Shown here piece by piece: positions 39,863-43,694 of a stretch of DNA of 43,694 bases (position 1 is the first letter of the stretch; each line of letters begins with the position of its first letter). The notes under the pieces are model-generated. The model was not told the DNA's origin, did no database searches, and saw nothing but the letters and a program-made list of their open reading frames with translations. A program made the translations under genes and the position numbers. The DNA comes from Caulobacter sp. 17J65-9 (GTDB lineage Bacteria; Pseudomonadota; Alphaproteobacteria; Caulobacterales; Caulobacteraceae). The stretch spans positions 1-43,694 of the forward strand of contig NZ_JAAIVC010000015.1 of assembly GCF_010975005.1 (NCBI RefSeq), read 5' to 3'.

Positions 39863-41077
39863 TCAAGTAGTCTCGACGTAGGGAGTTGGTTCGGCGCCCA
39901 TCGATCTACGTCGCGAAGCCGCCCAGCCCAGTGCAACGGCGCCACACAGACCCGACAGCAGGGACCCGCAGATCACGCCCAGCTTCATCTGGGCCAGCAG
40001 GGCCGGGTCGCCGCCCGCGAAAGCCAGGCCGCCGAGGAACAGGCTGAAGGTGAAGCCGACGCCGCACAGGACGGAGACGCCGTAGAGCTCCGCCCAGGTC
40101 GCCCCGCCCGGCCGACGCGCCAGCCCCGTGACCGCCGCCAGGGCCGCGCCGCCGAACACGCCGGCCGGCTTGCCCAGGAACAGACCCAGCGCGACCCCGA
40201 CGGAAACGGGGGTGAGCACGTCGTGGGCGGGGATATCTCCGAACGCCACGCCCGCCGAGGTGAAGGCGAACAGCGGCAGGATCAGGAAGGCGACCCAGGG
40301 GTGCAGCGCCTCGACGGCGACCTTCAGCGGGACCGGCTCGCCCGGCCGCGGCGCTATGGCCGGGACGGTGAAGGCGGCGGCGACGCCGGCCAGGGACGGG
40401 CTGACCCCGGCGGCGCGCGCGAACCCCCAGGCCAGCAGGAAGCCCAGCATCGGATAGACGAACGAGACGCGCCGCCCGCGCTGGACGAAGGCCATGGCCG
40501 CCAGCGCCAGGGCCGCCCCGATCAGGGGTGTGGCGTGCAGGTGACGGCTGTAGGCCAGAGCGATGATGGCGACTGCGCCGAGGTCGTCGACGATGGCCAG
40601 GGTCATCAGGAACACCCGCAGCGGGGCTGGCAGGCCCCGCCCGACCGCGGCGACCACCGCCAGCGCCAGTCCCACGTCGGTGGCGACCGGCGCCGACCAG
40701 CCGCGCAGGTCGCCGCCCGGGCCCTGGTTCACCAGCAGGTAGAGGGCGGCCGGAACGACCATGCCGCCCAGCGCCGCCAGCACCGGCATGGCGACGCGGC
40801 GGGGGTTGGACAGCTCCCCCTTCAGCACCTCGAACTTGATCTCGAGGCCGACGACGAAGAACACCACCGCCATCAGCCCGTCACGGACCCAGCCGGCGAC
40901 GGTGTCGCTGGCCCGCCACGCCCCGACCTGCAGCGGGATCTCGGCGTGCAGCAGGCGGAAGTAGGCTCCGGCCCAGGGCGAGTTGGCCAGGGCGAGCGCG
41001 CAGGCCGCCGCCGCCGCGAGCAGGACGCCCGACGCCGCTTCGGTACGCAGGAAGTCGAGCGTGAACCGACGGGCCAT
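39863..41077 (-). CDS. nhaA: Na+/H+ antiporter NhaA
   Basis: NhaA exchanges sodium for protons across the inner membrane and supports growth at high sodium or alkaline pH. The 404-residue product has about 12 helices with the family landmarks: VVFFVVGLEIKFEVLKGELS, APVATDVGLALAVVAAVG, LMTLAIVDDLGAVAIIALAY (the two adjacent Asp of the ion site), PLFAFTSAGV and FLGKPAGVFGG. The C-terminal helix GVGFTFSLFLGGLAF is complete. GAGGGAGC lies before the ATG. It is upstream of the receptor gene on the same strand but 195 bases away, so the two are probably separate units. Confidence 0.95.
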   Translation of the reverse strand: MARRFTLDFLRTEAASGVLLAAAAACALALANSPWAGAYFRLLHAEIPLQVGAWRASDTVAGWVRDGLMAVVFFVVGLEIKFEVLKGELSNPRRVAMPVLAALGGMVVPAALYLLVNQGPGGDLRGWSAPVATDVGLALAVVAAVGRGLPAPLRVFLMTLAIVDDLGAVAIIALAYSRHLHATPLIGAALALAAMAFVQRGRRVSFVYPMLGFLLAWGFARAAGVSPSLAGVAAAFTVPAIAPRPGEPVPLKVAVEALHPWVAFLILPLFAFTSAGVAFGDIPAHDVLTPVSVGVALGLFLGKPAGVFGGAALAAVTGLARRPGGATWAELYGVSVLCGVGFTFSLFLGGLAFAGGDPALLAQMKLGVICGSLLSGLCGAVALGWAASRRRSMGAEPTPYVETT

Positions 41078-41166
41078 GGCGCTCCCTCGGGGCCGAGCGT
41101 TCCAACTTGGCGGGAGCGCCGGGGGTTATCAAGCGAACGGCTCGCGCCGCGTGTTAAGGGACGCAG

Positions 41167-42600
41167 ATGCCCGTCGCCGCCGCCTTCCGCCTCGACAACC
41201 GCTTCCGCGCCCTAGGCCCCGAGTTCGCCGATCCGGTCGAACCGGCCGGCTTCCCCGAGACGACCCTTCGATTTCGCAATAGCCGGATCGCCCGGCGTGT
41301 CGGCCTGGACACGCTGACCGACGCGGAGTGGGTCGCGATCTTCGGCCGGTTCGAGCCCCTGCCCGGCGCGCCGGACGAGCGGCTGGCCATGCGTTACCAC
41401 GGCCACCAGTTCCAGGTTTACAACCCCGAGCTCGGCGACGGCCGCGGCTTCCTCTTCGCCCAGCTGCGCGAGGCCGGCACGGAGCGCCTGCTCGACCTGG
41501 GCACCAAGGGCTCGGGCCAGACGCCCTGGTCGCGCTCCGGCGACGGCCGCCTGACCCTGAAGGGCGGCGTGCGCGAGATCCTGGCCACCGAAATGCTGGA
41601 GGCGCTGGGCGTCCCGACCTCGAAGTCGCTGTCGCTGATCGAGACCGGCGAAAAGCTCGCCCGCGGCGACGAACCCTCGCCCACCCGCTCGGCCGTGCTG
41701 ACCCGGCTGTCGTGGAGCCACGTCCGGTTCGGGACCTTCCAGCGCCTGGCCTACTTCGATCGCGCCGACCTGATCGGCCAGCTGATCGACCACGTGATCG
41801 AGCTCTACTATCCGGAGCTGGCCGACACCGAGCCGAAGGACCGGCCAGCCGCCCTGCTGCGCGCGGTCACCGCGCGGGTCGCCGGGCTGGTGGCGCGCTG
41901 GACCGGCGCCGGCTTCGTGCACGGCGTGCTCAACACCGACAACATGAACATCACCGGCGAGAGCTTCGACTACGGCCCGTGGCGGTTCCTGCCGCGCTAC
42001 GATCCGTCGTTCACGGCCGCCTATTTCGACCACGCCGGCCTTTACGCCTTCGGGCGGCAGGGCGAGGCGGTGTTCTGGAACCTGCGCCAGCTGGCCGCCT
42101 GCTTCACCCTGGTCAGCGAAACCGATCCGCTGGTCGAGGCGCTGAACGGCTTCGGCGAGCTCTATCAGGCCGAGATGCGGGCGGCCTTCGTCCGGCGCCT
42201 GGGCGTGAGCCCGCGCGACGAGGCGTCCGACAACGCGCTGGGGACCGCCGCCCTGAAACTGCTGTCCGAAACGGGCGACGCGCTGCGCTGGGAGCCCCTG
42301 TTCTTCGACTGGTTCGGCGGCCTGGCCTCCGAGGCGCGGGCCATGGCCGGGCCGCGCGCGGCGGTTTACGCCGGAGAGGCCTTCGACGCCTTCCGCGCGG
42401 CGCTGGCGCCCTACGCGGCCGACCGGCCGCAGCGCCTGCAGCACGCCTATTTCCAGCGTGCGGAGCCGGAGGAGATGCTGATCGAGGAGGTCGAGGCGAT
42501 CTGGGCCGGGATCGACGCCCGCGACGACTGGAGCGCCCTCCACGCCAAGCTCGCGCGCATCGGCGAGGCGCGCGAGGCCTGGGGGATCGCCGTGCCCTGA
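41167..42600 (+). CDS. SelO-family protein (YdiU), pseudokinase AMPylase fold
   Basis: A 477-residue SelO/YdiU-type protein. In this family a pseudokinase fold transfers AMP from flipped ATP to Ser, Thr or Tyr of target proteins. Seen: YHGHQFQVYNPELGDGRGFL, DLGTKGSGQTPWSRSGDGRL (Lys of the nucleotide site), GVPTSKSLSLIETGE, and HGVLNTDNMNITGESFDYGP (Asn and Asp for the metal). Most SelO proteins end with a redox-active Cys or Sec near the C-terminus that pairs with an inner Cys. Here the end is REAWGIAVP and only one cysteine (AACFTL) exists, so redox control by that disulfide cannot work. AAGGGACG lies before the ATG. It is divergent from nhaA. Confidence 0.88.
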   Translation: MPVAAAFRLDNRFRALGPEFADPVEPAGFPETTLRFRNSRIARRVGLDTLTDAEWVAIFGRFEPLPGAPDERLAMRYHGHQFQVYNPELGDGRGFLFAQLREAGTERLLDLGTKGSGQTPWSRSGDGRLTLKGGVREILATEMLEALGVPTSKSLSLIETGEKLARGDEPSPTRSAVLTRLSWSHVRFGTFQRLAYFDRADLIGQLIDHVIELYYPELADTEPKDRPAALLRAVTARVAGLVARWTGAGFVHGVLNTDNMNITGESFDYGPWRFLPRYDPSFTAAYFDHAGLYAFGRQGEAVFWNLRQLAACFTLVSETDPLVEALNGFGELYQAEMRAAFVRRLGVSPRDEASDNALGTAALKLLSETGDALRWEPLFFDWFGGLASEARAMAGPRAAVYAGEAFDAFRAALAPYAADRPQRLQHAYFQRAEPEEMLIEEVEAIWAGIDARDDWSALHAKLARIGEAREAWGIAVP

Positions 42601-42666
42601 CGTCGAGGCGGTTGCCGGCGAGACCGGGGCGCCTATCTCAGCACCGCGGCCTTAGCCGGAGGGTCG

Positions 42667-43694
42667 ATGACGAGCCTGCTCGAGCGGATCGGAGTGAAGC
42701 TTCCGATCGTCCAGGCGCCCATGGCGGGCACCTCGACGCCGCAGATGGCCGCCGCCGTCACCGAAGCCGGCGCGCTGGGCTCGATCGGGGTGGGCGCGGT
42801 CAAGGCCGAGGCGGCCCGGACGATGATCGAGGCGGTGCGTGGCGCCACCGACGGCCCCTTCAACGTCAACGTCTTCTGCCACGCCCCGGCCCAGGCCGAT
42901 CCGGCGCGCGAACGCGCCTGGCTGGCCGCCATGCGGCCGCTGTTCGACGGCTTCGGGGCCGAACCGCCGGCGGCGCTGAGCGAGATCTACAAGAGCTTCG
43001 TCGTCGACGACGACATGCTGGACGTGCTGCTGGACACCCGCCCGGCCGTGGTCAGCTTCCACTTCGGCCTGCCCGGGGCCGACAAGATCGCAAGGCTGAA
43101 GGCGGGCGGGATCGTCCTGTTCTCCACCGCCACCAACCTGCAGGAAGCCGAGGCGGCCGCGGCCGCCGGCGTCGACGCGATCGTGGCCCAGGGCTGGGAG
43201 GCCGGCGGCCACCGCGGCGCGTTCGATCCGTCCGCCGACACCCGCCTGGGCCTGGTCGCCCTCACCCGCCTGCTCGTCGCCAAGGTCCCGCTGCCGGTCA
43301 TCGCCGCCGGCGGGATCATGGACGGGGCGGGAATAGCCGCCGTCCTCGACCTCGGGGCGCAGGCGGCCCAGCTGGGCACCGCCTTCATCGGCTGCCCTGA
43401 ATCCAGCGCCGACCAGCACCACCGTGACGCCCTGTTCAGCCCCGCGTCCGAGCGGACCGAAATGACCGCCCTGATCTCCGGCCGCCCCTCCCGCTGCCTG
43501 GCCAACCGCTTCACCGCCCTGGCGGACGGCGCGCTGGCCGGCCTGGCCACGCCGGACTACCCGATCGCCTACGACGCCGGAAAGGCGTTGAACGCGGCGG
43601 CCAAGGCCGCCGGCGACGGCGGCTACGGCGCGCAATGGGCCGGCCAGGGCGCGCCGCTCGCCCGCGCCCTGCCGGCCGGCGAGCTGGTCCGCAC
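42667..43694 (+). CDS. Nitronate monooxygenase family protein, C-terminus cut by the window edge
   Basis: A flavin-dependent enzyme of the nitronate monooxygenase (2-nitropropane dioxygenase) family. About 342 residues are visible and no stop is reached before the right edge. It starts LLERIGVKLPIVQAPMAGTS, then TEAGALGSIGVGAVKAEAAR, PFNVNVFCH, VSFHFGLPG, the catalytic-His motif VAQGWEAGGHRGAF (His182), and LPVIAAGGIMDGAGIAAVLD with LGAQAAQLGTAFI for FMN phosphate binding. It oxidises alkyl nitronates, perhaps as detoxification. GGAGGG lies 5 bases before the ATG. It follows the SelO-type gene after 66 bases. Confidence 0.9.
   Translation, partial: MTSLLERIGVKLPIVQAPMAGTSTPQMAAAVTEAGALGSIGVGAVKAEAARTMIEAVRGATDGPFNVNVFCHAPAQADPARERAWLAAMRPLFDGFGAEPPAALSEIYKSFVVDDDMLDVLLDTRPAVVSFHFGLPGADKIARLKAGGIVLFSTATNLQEAEAAAAAGVDAIVAQGWEAGGHRGAFDPSADTRLGLVALTRLLVAKVPLPVIAAGGIMDGAGIAAVLDLGAQAAQLGTAFIGCPESSADQHHRDALFSPASERTEMTALISGRPSRCLANRFTALADGALAGLATPDYPIAYDAGKALNAAAKAAGDGGYGAQWAGQGAPLARALPAGELVR

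Noticed and set aside
37421-41215. A 1264-codon open frame on the plus strand
   Set aside because: It runs antisense to the TonB-dependent receptor and nhaA. Its product is a low-complexity Arg/Gly/Ala/Val/Gln text typical of GC-rich antisense shadows, with no domain.
1-43694. CRISPR arrays, insertion sequences, integrases, toxin-antitoxin pairs, rRNA
   Set aside because: No evenly spaced direct repeats, transposase or integrase motifs, typical small toxin-antitoxin pairs or rRNA sequence were seen on either strand.

Overview
The window is a gene-dense, very GC-rich chromosomal segment that looks like an alphaproteobacterium of the Caulobacterales (Caulobacter, Phenylobacterium or a close relative). 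This rests on the cobS/cobT pair next to bolA and a J-domain gene, the uvrC-pgsA pair, a large TonB-dependent receptor, aerobic tyrosine catabolism, Lys-Arg-poor and Ala-Gly-rich proteins, and promoter-like sequences that fit the Caulobacter housekeeping pattern (TTGACGS, 10-14 bases, GCTANAWC). No phage, insertion sequence, integrase, CRISPR array or rRNA is visible. One tRNA gene (Leu, anticodon CAA) is present.

Layout. 1-2031 (minus): the start of an unknown proline-rich protein, a lipoprotein, and a pterin pair (folB plus a FolM/PTR1-type reductase) preceded by a 26-residue membrane peptide. 2156-2632: a NUDIX hydrolase. 2636-6483 (minus): a tightly coupled four-gene operon of secreted S41-type protease, Lgt-like membrane enzyme, radical SAM protein of the COG1964 / tetraether-synthase (Tes, MJ0619) family, and a small two-helix membrane protein. 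This is the best candidate for an undescribed system. 6603-9661 (plus): a YdcZ-type membrane protein, uvrC and pgsA. 9716-15822 (mostly minus): a TonB-C-like secreted protein, a CVNH plus beta/gamma-crystallin fusion, an ATP-dependent DNA ligase, a DUF1294 protein, two tandem RcnB-like periplasmic proteins and an M28 peptidase. 15897-17675: a hybrid histidine kinase.

17744-24173: bolA, a J-domain protein, cobS, a low-GC DUF4145 gene wedged between cobS and cobT, cobT, and a phytase-like lipoprotein translationally coupled to cobT. Three large palindromic repeats lie in this stretch. Two belong to one family, with paired base changes at their hairpin tips. 24176-25882 (minus): coq7, dsbB and a DedA/YqaA-type membrane protein.

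26033-32083 (plus): a tyrosine-degradation cluster with hppD, a short homogentisate-dioxygenase-like gene and a fumarylacetoacetase gene, mixed with a periplasmic isoaspartyl peptidase, a cupin, a small unknown protein and a strange membrane protein with a polyproline and CTCVCTC segment. No maleylacetoacetate isomerase gene is seen. 32117-36976 (plus): a CcdC-like membrane protein, an alpha/beta hydrolase, tRNA-Leu, an anchored unknown protein, a FATP-type acyl-CoA synthetase and an 88-residue acidic protein. 37070-41077 (minus): a TonB-dependent receptor and NhaA. 41167 to the end (plus): a SelO-family pseudokinase lacking the usual C-terminal Cys/Sec, and a nitronate monooxygenase cut by the window edge.

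No gene-free stretch exceeds about 300 bases. The longest gaps (17676-17938, 18944-19166, 23983-24175) are filled mainly by the palindromic repeats.
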